Assembly (NCBI GenBank): GCA_030691225.1
Contig: JAUYES010000112.1
Coordinates: forward strand, 1 to 12,281
DNA: 12,281 bases
Direction: 5' to 3'
From: Holophaga sp.
Lineage (GTDB): Bacteria; Acidobacteriota; Holophagae; Holophagales; Holophagaceae
Made by a program: the position numbers and the translations under genes. This document shows positions 1-7,099 of this stretch, piece by piece (the stretch's first letter is position 1; each line of letters opens with the position of its first letter). The notes beneath the pieces are model-generated. The model saw nothing but the letters and a program-made list of their open reading frames with translations. It did not search any database and was not told the DNA's origin.

Positions 1-1
1 G

Positions 2-325
2 GCGAATCTGTTGGGGCTTTCGGAGCAGGTCCCGGTCAAGGCGGTCTTCCTGACGGATGGACCGGACCGTCTCGTGAAGGTGGGCCCGCTGACGGTGCAG
101 CTCAAGCAGCGCCCCCTGCGCAAGGTGGGTAGCGCTGCCCCGACCAGCAGCCTCGTCTTCGCTGCTCTGCGGAGCCTGGGCAAGGACCACGTCACCACCG
201 CCCGCATCGCCCACCTCCGGGAGACCCTGAGCCCAGAGGACAGGAAACGCCTCCTCAAGGACCTGCCTCTCGCTCCCGTATGGATGCATCCCTTTCTGCG
301 TTTCATCGCGGGAGAAAACGCATGA
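2..325 (+). CDS. AbiEi-type antitoxin, 3' part (DUF6088-like)
   Basis: This is the C-terminal part of a type IV toxin-antitoxin antitoxin. The frame is open to the window edge: the codons before the TTG at position 11 read A-N-L and continue the protein, so the true start lies upstream. Visible family features are the GLSEQVPVKAVFLTDGP strand, the VGPLTVQLKQ segment and the helical stretch SSLVFAALRSLGKDH, typical of the C-terminal domain of AbiEi/DUF6088 antitoxins. The N-terminal winged helix that binds the operator in this family would lie outside the window. The stop codon overlaps the ATG of the following toxin gene in an ATGA, so the two are translationally coupled. AbiEi proteins repress their own operon and neutralise AbiEii without a stable protein complex. 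The call rests on fold-level resemblance plus the unmistakable AbiEii neighbour. Confidence 0.8.
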   Translation, partial: ANLLGLSEQVPVKAVFLTDGPDRLVKVGPLTVQLKQRPLRKVGSAAPTSSLVFAALRSLGKDHVTTARIAHLRETLSPEDRKRLLKDLPLAPVWMHPFLRFIAGENA

Positions 326-1353
326 GTGCCTTCGCTGTTCTTCCAGCCTCCGAACGCCGCCTCATCATCGAGCAGGTCGCCGCGAGGCGTGGCATCTTGC
401 CAGTAATTGTCGAGAAGGACTTCTGGGTGTGCTGGATCCTCGGACGGATCTATGCCACGCAGGAGATGGCTACCAGCGTGGTTTTCAAGGGTGGCACGTC
501 CTTATCGAAGGTCTTTGGCGTAATACAGCGCTTTTCCGAGGATGCCGACCTGTCCGTGACTCCCGCGTCGATCGGCTTTTCCGATACCGAGCTGGACGAC
601 GCGCCCTCGGCGACTCAGCGAAGCAAGCTGATGAAGACGCTGGCGAAGGCTTGTGAAGCCTGCGTTGAAGAGAGGTTCCAGCCCGCGCTGGAAACATCGA
701 TTTCGGCAATTTTGGGAATGGCCTCTCCGCAGCCTTCATGGCTCAAGTTCGAGATCGATCCGCAGGCGGCCACGCCCAACCTCTGGTTCCGCTACCCGTC
801 AGCGCTCCCGCAAGCGGGGGGCTACATTGCCAAGCAGGTGAAGCTGGAACTGGGAGCCCTCACCGATCAGCAGCCTACGGGCAAACATGTCATTCAGTCG
901 ATGCTTGCGGATGAATTGGGAGAGGCCTTCGAAGACTTCAAGGCTGCAATCGTGGCGCTGGAACTTGAGCGCACCTTTTGGGAGAAGGCAACGATCCTGC
1001 ATGCCGAATATCACCGCCCTGCGACGCAGCCTCTTCGGGATCGATTGGCGCGCCACTATTCAGATATGGCGGCCCTCTGGCAGCACCCGAGCCGTTCGAA
1101 AGCCTTGGCCCGGATGGACCTTCTCCAGGATGTGGTTCGGCACAAGTCGCGGTTCTTCGCCTCGGCCTGGGCCAGCTATGACACGGCTATCCCTGGAACC
1201 TTCCATTTAATGCCGCCCGAGCACCGGCACCTCGAACTATCGCGGGACCTCGAAGCTATGGGACCGATGTTCCTTCATGCACCGCCCGGCTTCATCGAGC
1301 TTCTACGGCAGCTCGCAGAGGCAGAGGACCAACTGAACGCTGCGACTTTCTGA
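322..1353 (+). CDS. AbiEii/AbiGii nucleotidyltransferase toxin
   Basis: This is a toxin of the AbiE type IV toxin-antitoxin (abortive infection) family. It is a nucleotidyltransferase of the DNA polymerase beta superfamily; related toxins modify tRNA or other targets with NTPs and halt growth. From the ATG at 322 it is 343 residues. K32-D33-F34-W35 precede the core motif KGGTSLSK (residues 56-63, the G-G-T/S motif), and S72-E73-D74-A75-D76 supplies the D-x-D metal ligands. VKLELG (173-178) gives the third acidic position, ERTFWEKATILH (216-227) is the family's EK helix, and RHYSDMAALW follows at 244-253. The start at 322 is chosen over 280 because it has a GGGAGAAAA ribosome site, overlaps the antitoxin stop by 4 bp, and fits the family N-terminus. 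The 3' end overlaps the convergent SRAP gene by 51 bp. All key motifs are intact, so it is probably active. Confidence 0.93.
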   Translation: MSAFAVLPASERRLIIEQVAARRGILPVIVEKDFWVCWILGRIYATQEMATSVVFKGGTSLSKVFGVIQRFSEDADLSVTPASIGFSDTELDDAPSATQRSKLMKTLAKACEACVEERFQPALETSISAILGMASPQPSWLKFEIDPQAATPNLWFRYPSALPQAGGYIAKQVKLELGALTDQQPTGKHVIQSMLADELGEAFEDFKAAIVALELERTFWEKATILHAEYHRPATQPLRDRLARHYSDMAALWQHPSRSKALARMDLLQDVVRHKSRFFASAWASYDTAIPGTFHLMPPEHRHLELSRDLEAMGPMFLHAPPGFIELLRQLAEAEDQLNAATF

Positions 1354-2037
1354 GGCAATCTCGCTCCATTCAGGATAATCGACCGGCCAAATGAGTTCCG
1401 GCCCATTGTTCCTCGGATTCCCCACCGAACTCCCAACCGAATAGGCCTCCATCCCTTCGGCTGCGAAAGGGCGAAGGAGTTCTGTGGCGTGGCGGTTCTC
1501 AGTATCAAGCCAAGCCTCCTGAGCCTGTGGAGCTAGAATCACGGGCATCCGGTTGTGTATTTGCGCCATCAGGTCATTGGGAGTGGTGGTCACGATCGTG
1601 CAGGTGGGAAGCTCGCCTTTGGAATCAGCCCATACGGAAAGCAGACCCGCAAAGACGAGGATCCCTTCTCCACCGGGCGGGCGAATGAAGAAGGGCTGCT
1701 TCTGGAGGCCGACGGTCTTCCACTCATAGAAGCCGGAGGCTGGTATCAAACAGCGGCCATGCAGCAACCCACTCCGGAATGCGGGTTTCGTGTCTATTCC
1801 TTCGGCCCTTGCGTTGATCAGATGCGGCCCTTCCTTGGCGTTCTTAGCCCAAGTTGGGATCAGCCCCCATTGCGCAAGGAAGGGAACCCGCTGGTTCTTC
1901 TCTGGGCGGACGACGATGATCCACTGCCCTGGCGCAATGTTGTAGCGAGCTTCTTCACCAAACCCGGCCAACTTTGCGCAGGCCGTGCCATTAGCGAGTT
2001 CCTGCGAAGTGGCGTGTAGTGCGAAGCGTCCACACAT
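1303..2037 (-). CDS. SOS response-associated peptidase (SRAP, YedK/HMCES family)
   Basis: This 244-residue protein belongs to the SRAP family, which protects abasic sites in single-stranded DNA by forming a thiazolidine crosslink through the N-terminal cysteine. It begins MCGRFAL, and the Cys2 exposed after Met removal is the crosslinking residue, which fixes the start. Further hallmarks are RYNIAPGQ (31-38), WGLIPTWAK (57-65), N75 in INARAE, E105 in SGFYEW, and H161 in HNRMPVIL. These match the Cys2, Asn75, Glu105 and His160 active site of E. coli YedK almost position for position. No strong Shine-Dalgarno sequence precedes the ATG, and I see no recognisable LexA box upstream, so SOS control is not shown by sequence. 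The gene is convergent with and overlaps the AbiEii gene, and diverges from the TIGR04141 gene. SRAP genes occur both in the core genome and in mobile or defence loci, so its role here may be housekeeping. Confidence 0.95.
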   Translation of the reverse strand: MCGRFALHATSQELANGTACAKLAGFGEEARYNIAPGQWIIVVRPEKNQRVPFLAQWGLIPTWAKNAKEGPHLINARAEGIDTKPAFRSGLLHGRCLIPASGFYEWKTVGLQKQPFFIRPPGGEGILVFAGLLSVWADSKGELPTCTIVTTTPNDLMAQIHNRMPVILAPQAQEAWLDTENRHATELLRPFAAEGMEAYSVGSSVGNPRNNGPELIWPVDYPEWSEIASESRSVQLVLCLCELP

Positions 2038-2167
2038 GGCAACATCGTGACAGCGTCAGAGCCATCATCCGCAGTCCTATTCGACCTTCCAGGTTCCCTG
2101 GAGTCGACTACTTTTTCCCTCGCAGCGCCAGGCAACCGTGTGGCGTCAATTTTGGAAGGGGCAGACA

Positions 2168-3820
2168 GTGACCGAAACCGATGACCGCGGAGACCTAAAG
2201 ATACAAGCCCTGACGGTGTTCCTTCTTAAACCGACCATCAAGAAGTTCGAACAGGCCCTTGACCCTGACCTGAAACCGACCCTCATCACCCTGAAGGGCG
2301 GGCTTGGCTTTAATGGAGTGGCGTATTGGGTGAAGGGTTCCAATAACCCGCCGCGATGGAAGGACTTTCTGCTCGAGGGGACAGATGACACCCTCGACGG
2401 ACTAGAAAACCGCCATCAATCCGTTCTGGTCATGATCAGGACAGGGCGACCGGCCAGAACCTTCGCATTCGTCTTCGGCTATGCGCGTTCGTTCCTGAAA
2501 CCCACCTCCTATGTGACGGATTTTGGCCTGAAGGTGGTGATGAACGTGGTCGACCCCGACAAACTTCGTTGCGTAGATTCGGCCATTTTGGAGGAAATCC
2601 CAGTTCAAACCCGCCGACAAGCAAGCCGTGTCTCCGCCATGGAATTGTTTGAGGTGGACAAGGATTCGGACATGCTCCGGTCTCTGGTCGGAACGCCAAT
2701 GGAAACCCTCCCCGATGGGAAGAAGCCCCGACTTGGCAAGGTGATCGCGGGAAGTTCGAACTTGGCTTTGCGCCTTGGTATCGCTTTCGATGAACTCGGT
2801 GACCTTTGCAAGGATTTGCTCGATTTTTATCAACGGGATGACTACAAGAGACATGGCTTCGATTGGGTCGATCACCTCCGACCTGTCAAGGACAAGGATC
2901 TGATCGAAAAGCTCGACATGGCCCTATTGGGAGCAATCCAGGCGAAGGACACCAGCCATGTCTACCTTGCACCGCCGGAGATCATCGATTGGGAGGATTT
3001 CGACGGCATCCGATTTGGCGCGGCAAAGAAAGCCACACCCGTCGAATTCGACATTGAGGAGCTATACCAACAACGAGATGACCCGACGGCTTGGGGCCTG
3101 GACGACCTACGGAAAAAAGGGCTAAGCATAGTGAGTCGAACCGGAGGGCTGGATGACAAAAGGTTCAGCCTTTATCGCTGCCTGCTCTTCGATCACACCC
3201 TGGGGACCGAGCGGTATGTTCTGACCAACGGCGCTTGGTACAATATTGAGACCAGTTTCGCGGCGAAGGTCACGGCCTTCGTCGGTAGCCTGCCGGTGTC
3301 AGGTGTAACTCTTGCGGACTTTGACAAGGCCATCGACAAATCTGAAGGCGACTACTCCACTCGCATTTGCAGGGGTAACCCGGATTTCGCGCTGATGGAT
3401 CGCAAAAACGTAAAGCCCACGAACGCGAGAACTCCGGTAGAAGTCTGCGACATCTTCACCAGGGCATTGCAATTCATCCATATAAAGCCATTCAAGGCAT
3501 CTTCGACCCTAAGCCACCTATTCTCGCAAGGGGCCGTGTCCGCCGATCTGTTTCAAGTCGACCAGGGTTACCGGGCGGAAGCGAAAAAGAAGGTTGCCAT
3601 GACCAACAAATCTTTGGCTGGCCTCATTCCAACCCGCAGCGGCCAGATCGACATGGCCCCCTTTGAAATCGTCTATGCCATCATATGGAAGAGCCATGCC
3701 GGGTCAGGGCCCTGGCAAACAGCCCTGCCGTTTTTCGCACAGCTCAACCTGATGCAAACCGCACAACGAATGAGACTGAAGAGTTTTAATGTGACCTTGA
3801 AGTTGATCGAAATCGCCTGA
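2168..3820 (+). CDS. TIGR04141/DUF6119 family sporadically distributed protein
   Basis: This is a large soluble protein of the family annotated as sporadically distributed TIGR04141 (DUF6119), whose biochemical role is not established. I place the start at the GTG of 2168 (550 residues), because a GGAAGGGG ribosome site sits six bases upstream; the longer frame from GTG 2138 lacks one. Family-like segments are LKIQALTVFLLKP at the N-terminus, YVLTNGAWYNI in the middle, DFALMDRKN around D411, and the conserved C-terminal block VEVCDIFTRALQFIHIKP (about 424-441) followed by SSTLSHLFSQG (445-455). The order of acidic residues followed by H-x-K and a serine-rich stretch could reflect an enzymatic, perhaps nuclease-like, centre, but that is inference. 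A small gene follows after 16 bp. The patchy distribution of the family and the AbiE and Shedu-like neighbours suggest a defence or mobile-island role. Confidence 0.85.
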   Translation: MTETDDRGDLKIQALTVFLLKPTIKKFEQALDPDLKPTLITLKGGLGFNGVAYWVKGSNNPPRWKDFLLEGTDDTLDGLENRHQSVLVMIRTGRPARTFAFVFGYARSFLKPTSYVTDFGLKVVMNVVDPDKLRCVDSAILEEIPVQTRRQASRVSAMELFEVDKDSDMLRSLVGTPMETLPDGKKPRLGKVIAGSSNLALRLGIAFDELGDLCKDLLDFYQRDDYKRHGFDWVDHLRPVKDKDLIEKLDMALLGAIQAKDTSHVYLAPPEIIDWEDFDGIRFGAAKKATPVEFDIEELYQQRDDPTAWGLDDLRKKGLSIVSRTGGLDDKRFSLYRCLLFDHTLGTERYVLTNGAWYNIETSFAAKVTAFVGSLPVSGVTLADFDKAIDKSEGDYSTRICRGNPDFALMDRKNVKPTNARTPVEVCDIFTRALQFIHIKPFKASSTLSHLFSQGAVSADLFQVDQGYRAEAKKKVAMTNKSLAGLIPTRSGQIDMAPFEIVYAIIWKSHAGSGPWQTALPFFAQLNLMQTAQRMRLKSFNVTLKLIEIA

Positions 3821-3836
3821 CACTGAGGAGGCGAGT

Positions 3837-4217
3837 ATGCCGGCTAATGGTCCCCTGGATGAAAACCGAGTCATTTTCCTGCGTGGAGTGCTGGCAGCCT
3901 TGGCGTCATCAGGCCAAGTGGTTCACTACGATGAAATTCGACGCTTGTGTCGGCTGAACCAAGAACAAGTGGGGGAATACCTCGACGCGGCGAGGTCAAG
4001 CCTACTGACAGCGGGCCAACCTGACTTCTGCGCCATAGTGGTGAATGATGGCGGGTGGCCAGGTGATGGTTGGGCGAAGGATGGGAAGGGCACGGATCCA
4101 AGGGAGTGGGCGAAGGAATTGAGAAACGTTCATCGGTTCTGGAAGGACAGGCGCGCAATGGACAACCGCCCATTCAGTGATGCGCACACGGATCTGCCAG
4201 CAGTTCCAGGGCTGTGA
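3837..4217 (+). CDS. small uncharacterised protein coupled to TIGR04141 gene
   Basis: This is a 126-residue protein that I cannot name. It starts at an ATG with a strong GAGGAGG ribosome site and lies 16 bp after the TIGR04141 stop, so the two are almost certainly one transcript. Residues 8-55 (ENRVIFLRGVLAALASSGQV onward) look like a small helical or winged-helix unit in which VVHYDEIRRLCRLN resembles the first helices of a helix-turn-helix. It is followed by PDFCAIVVND-GGWPGDGW (about 62-79). This resembles small island proteins that combine a 'time-to-check' helical domain with a hydrophobic strand and a PG-x-G(F/W) turn. The C-terminus is basic and tryptophan-rich (WAKELRNVHRFWKDRR). There are no membrane segments or catalytic motifs. 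It may be a regulator or an immunity or accessory partner of the large protein; this is inferred from gene order alone. Confidence 0.75.
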   Translation: MPANGPLDENRVIFLRGVLAALASSGQVVHYDEIRRLCRLNQEQVGEYLDAARSSLLTAGQPDFCAIVVNDGGWPGDGWAKDGKGTDPREWAKELRNVHRFWKDRRAMDNRPFSDAHTDLPAVPGL

Positions 4218-4292
4218 CAGAGCTTGGATCCCTCTACGGGAAGTCGAGTACGAGTTGAACACGTAATGTGCACATCGATCCTTCTAGGCACT

Positions 4293-4477
4293 CCACTGCT
4301 GGGTGTTCGGTCCCGAGCCCCCTCGCAACCGGGGGTGATGGGACGGGATCGGCGTGCGCAGCGCCTCCACGTGTCTTGAGATTGTTTATCCGTGTCGTTC
4401 CACGGACCTGATGCCAAGAAGGCCGCAGGCCCTATGCCGTGCCAGACGACTCTCCTGGCGCGGTTCTTGCTCTCGGA
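4293..4477 (+). repeat. degenerate ~190-bp repeat, copy A
   Basis: This stretch matches the reverse complement of 9205-9393. Shared blocks are CCACTGCTGG (4293-4302), a 38-bp block beginning at 4331 that agrees at 34 positions, and a 63-bp block (4415-4477) that agrees at about 54 positions. The last includes an 18-bp identity with core AAGAAGGCCGCAGGCCCT and a 13-bp identity with core GGCGCGGTTCTTG. The middle (about 4369-4414) is diverged and one base longer than in copy B. It lies 75 bp after the small gene ending at 4217, in the sense direction. The blocks were aligned by eye. Confidence 0.8.
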
Positions 4478-4553
4478 GTCCACGTCGTAGATGGGTATTT
4501 CGGTTGGATTGCCGAAGTCAATGACTGTCGTCGGATCCCGTCAAGGCTAGGTC

Positions 4554-4559
4554 TATACT
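4554..4559 (+). promoter_or_regulatory. candidate -10 box of the GHKL-Shedu gene
   Basis: TATACT fits the sigma-70 -10 consensus at five of six positions and lies about 60 bp before the GTG start. The hexamer 17 bp upstream (TCGGAT) is a poor -35, so this promoter would be weak or activator-dependent. Confidence 0.35.
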
Positions 4560-4619
4560 CTATTCCATGGCCCCAGAAGCTTCACTTGCACAGCTTTTGC
4601 CACATGGGAGAAGCAACCC

Positions 4620-6617
4620 GTGAGAACAGAAATCGAATACCCAATCGAGGTCAAAAGCGATTTCCTTTCCAAACAGACCAAAGCCAGCCCTATCCAGGCT
4701 GTTGCCGAACTAATCTGGAACAGCGTAGATGCAGAGGCCACCTCGGTTCGAGTGCTTGCTGAGACAGCAGAGCTTGGAGGTATTCACAGTATCCGGGTGG
4801 AGGACAATGGGATCGGAATTCGCCATGAGGATGCTCCCAAACTATTTAGCTCTCTTGGCGGCTCGTGGAAACTTAATGCGAGGACGACAGGGGGTGAACG
4901 ACGATTCCTCCACGGTTCTGAAGGTCGGGGCCGATTAAAAGCTTTCGCGATTGGTTCGTCAGTTAAATGGGAGACCACCTTCCAGGAGAAGGATGAATTC
5001 CTCTCGTTTACAGTCCACATGCGGGCAGGAAGCACTAAGGTGACCGTCTCGGAACCCTTACCTGCTAAGAAAAAACGTACGGGCACAAGGTGTGTCATCA
5101 CAGAAGTCCGCAACAGCCCAAACAGTTTAGTCGCACTGGAATCCATCCAGGCGATGTCAGAGATTTTTGCGGCATATCTTAAAATCTACAGCCACGTTCA
5201 AATCACCTTGCCCGCAGGGAAGATTGATCCATCTTCCGTGATTGCCTCAACGAAGACATTTCCTCTCGATCCAATCGAAGCAGATGGGCGAAAATTCGTA
5301 GCAGAGGTCGAACTGGTTGAGTGGACTGGAGAGTCCGAACGTGTTCTGTACCTTTGCAATGAACAAGGATTTCCGCTTTCGAAATGCGAGATCCGCATCC
5401 ATGCCCCAGGCCTGAATTTCTCCGCATACCTGAAGTCGTCCTACATCACGGAACTTGCCCATGAAGGAACCTTGGAACTCGGAGAACTTGCAACTGGTAT
5501 TCGGCCAGTCATAGATCAGGTTAGGGCCGCCATCAAAGTATTTCACCGAGAGTGTGGAGCACATCGTGCCAAGAACTTGGTTGAGAGATGGAAGGAGGAC
5601 AAAATTTATCCCTTCGAGGACAACCCAAAAACCGAAATGGAGCGGGTTGAACGCGAGGTCTTTGAAGTCGTCGCTATCCAGGTAAACGATCTTTTGCCCG
5701 ATTTCTCCAGCTCTCAACCCAAGTCTCAACGATTCCAACTTCGGATGCTTCGTCAAGCTCTCGAAAGTAGCCCTGCCGAGTTGGAAGTGATCCTCTCCGA
5801 GGTCCTTTCCTTGAGTGGAAAAAAGAGACAGGAATTTGCTGAACTGCTGAAAGAAACCTCGCTTTCAGCCATGATTACAGCCTCGAAAATGGTCTCGGAA
5901 CGACTGAAGACCCTTTCGGGATTAGAGAAGCTCCTCTATGATCTCGACGAGAAAAAACAGTTCAAAGAGCGCACTCAGTTGCATCGACTCCTTGCCGTAA
6001 ATAGTTGGATCTTTGGTGAGGAACATAACCTCCTGGTTGATGACCAGTCCTTGACCGAGGCCCTTCGCCAGCACTTGAAGACCAACGGGGATTCAACTGT
6101 GGTGGATCGATCCGTGACGCTGGCGGATGGGGGAAGGGGCATCCTCGACCTTATGCTTGGCCAGAAAGTCGCCACCGCCCGTGCGGAAGAATTGGAATAT
6201 TTAGTGGTGGAACTGAAACGCCCAAGTGTTGTTGTAGGTTCTGAAGAAATTACGCAGATTGAGAAATACGCACAGGCTGTTGCCGATGACTCTCGATTCC
6301 ACGGTATCCCCGCCAGATGGACGTTCTGGGTGATCTCGAATGATATGGATTCATTTGCCCGCAGAAGAGCCAGCCAAGCTGGTGCTCCGCGAGGCCGGAT
6401 CCACATTAGCGACGACCCTCGGATGACCGTTTGGATCAAGGAGTGGTCTCAGGTCCTACACGAGAACAAGGCGAGATTGGGTTTATATCAAAAGCACCTT
6501 GAACTTCAGGCCAACCAAGATGAAGGGCTTACCTTTCTCCGAGCGAAGCATCAGGAACTGCTCCCCTCCCAAGCAGTCGCTGACCTCCACGCCGAAAATG
6601 AAGCTGTGAATCAGTGA
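4620..6617 (+). CDS. GHKL ATPase fused to Shedu-like (DUF4263) nuclease
   Basis: This 665-residue protein joins two enzymatic modules. The N-terminus is a GHKL ATPase fold like that of Hsp90, MutL and MORC. The N-box AELIWNSVDA (29-38) carries catalytic E30 and N34, the DNGIGI loop is at 62-67, and LGGSWK (79-84) together with GSEGRGRLKAFAIG (99-112) forms the ATP lid. A central region (about 130-440) includes helical, coiled-coil-prone stretches. The C-terminus resembles Shedu nucleases: VNSWIFGEEH (460-469), D510 in GILDLML, E531-L532-K533 in VVELKRP, and Q546 in ITQIEKYAQAV. This forms the D-ExK-Q pattern of the PD-(D/E)XK fold. The GTG start has GGGAG upstream at good spacing. No partner gene is close in the same direction, so it probably acts alone. 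I infer ATP-dependent or nucleotide-gated DNA cleavage against phage or plasmids. All key residues are present. Confidence 0.88.
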   Translation: MRTEIEYPIEVKSDFLSKQTKASPIQAVAELIWNSVDAEATSVRVLAETAELGGIHSIRVEDNGIGIRHEDAPKLFSSLGGSWKLNARTTGGERRFLHGSEGRGRLKAFAIGSSVKWETTFQEKDEFLSFTVHMRAGSTKVTVSEPLPAKKKRTGTRCVITEVRNSPNSLVALESIQAMSEIFAAYLKIYSHVQITLPAGKIDPSSVIASTKTFPLDPIEADGRKFVAEVELVEWTGESERVLYLCNEQGFPLSKCEIRIHAPGLNFSAYLKSSYITELAHEGTLELGELATGIRPVIDQVRAAIKVFHRECGAHRAKNLVERWKEDKIYPFEDNPKTEMERVEREVFEVVAIQVNDLLPDFSSSQPKSQRFQLRMLRQALESSPAELEVILSEVLSLSGKKRQEFAELLKETSLSAMITASKMVSERLKTLSGLEKLLYDLDEKKQFKERTQLHRLLAVNSWIFGEEHNLLVDDQSLTEALRQHLKTNGDSTVVDRSVTLADGGRGILDLMLGQKVATARAEELEYLVVELKRPSVVVGSEEITQIEKYAQAVADDSRFHGIPARWTFWVISNDMDSFARRRASQAGAPRGRIHISDDPRMTVWIKEWSQVLHENKARLGLYQKHLELQANQDEGLTFLRAKHQELLPSQAVADLHAENEAVNQ

Positions 6618-6652
6618 CTTTTGCCCACTCGTTGCTGACACGGGAGTGTTTC

Positions 6653-6680
6653 GAGCCCAACTTTTAGTTGGCCTTGGCTC
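6653..6680. other. hairpin between convergent genes
   Basis: CCAACT-TTT-AGTTGG forms a 6-bp stem with a 3-base loop, extended by GAGCC/GGCTC with a small bulge. It lies 36 bp after the GHKL-Shedu stop and before the end of the convergent minus-strand operon. There is no T-tract, so a terminator role is only possible, not shown. Confidence 0.35.
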
Positions 6681-6741
6681 AGCTCAGCGTTGTTCCCACC
6701 ATGAAGGAAATAATGGATGGCTTTGACCAGAATCAAAGCTC

Positions 6742-7098
6742 TCACTCAGACGGTCCTCTTCGCTGACTTGCCCAATAACGCGCCCACCGGCGATGGATGG
6801 CACTCGACTCCAGAAGTTCTTTTTCCTCCTCTGTTAGAAGTGCCACTTCCTCTGGATCCTCGTCCTCGGTTCCGTAGGTGAACCTCGCTCGGATTCGGCG
6901 GGCCTGCTGAACCTCCTCTGGTGTCATCCGACTAGGTTCGTGCGCTGCCGCCAAAATGCGGGCTTCGAGTTCCGGATCCTCGTCTCTCACCTGGGGCCCG
7001 TCGATCTCCGATTGGATCATCTGTTCCAGCAGCGAAGGGCCTCGCAACCACCGCAGCGCTCGATGGAGTACCCACGCTCCAGGAAAATCTATCCACAT
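6742..7098 (-). CDS. small acidic hypothetical protein, coupled to GIY-YIG-like gene
   Basis: This is a 118-residue protein of unknown family. The ATG at 7098 follows the stop of the upstream gene by one base (TAG-A-ATG), which indicates translational coupling and decides the start; the longer open frame upstream is only an overlap with the other gene. The N-terminus (MWIDFPGAWVLHRALRWLRG) is basic and aromatic. The rest is strongly acidic and helical, for example ARILAAAHEPSRMTPEEVQQ and EDEDPEEVALLTEEEKELLE, ending in a short basic tail (HRRWARYWASQRR). There is no membrane span or recognised catalytic motif. Acidic helical proteins paired with a DNA-acting enzyme are sometimes inhibitors or adaptors, but here that is only a guess from gene order. 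Confidence 0.7.
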   Translation of the reverse strand: MWIDFPGAWVLHRALRWLRGPSLLEQMIQSEIDGPQVRDEDPELEARILAAAHEPSRMTPEEVQQARRIRARFTYGTEDEDPEEVALLTEEEKELLESSAIHRRWARYWASQRRGPSE

Positions 7099-7099
7099 T

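Larger units (their letters stand above)
4218..4619 (+). other. 402-bp non-coding stretch with repeat copy A and promoter region
   Basis: No convincing gene is present. The first half contains the degenerate repeat copy A (listed separately). The second half, from about 4490, is the upstream region of the GHKL-Shedu gene and includes a candidate -10 box. The only open frames here are short and change frame relative to the related repeat copy B. Confidence 0.7.

Noticed and set aside
1555..2019. Plus-strand 154-codon open frame
   Set aside because: It is antisense to the SRAP gene, whose active-site residues are all present.
2038..2167. LexA-type SOS box upstream of the SRAP gene
   Set aside because: No recognisable palindromic LexA motif is visible; LexA motifs differ between phyla, so this is not evidence either way.
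5247..5756. Minus-strand 169-codon open frame
   Set aside because: It is antisense within the GHKL-Shedu gene and has no recognisable motif.
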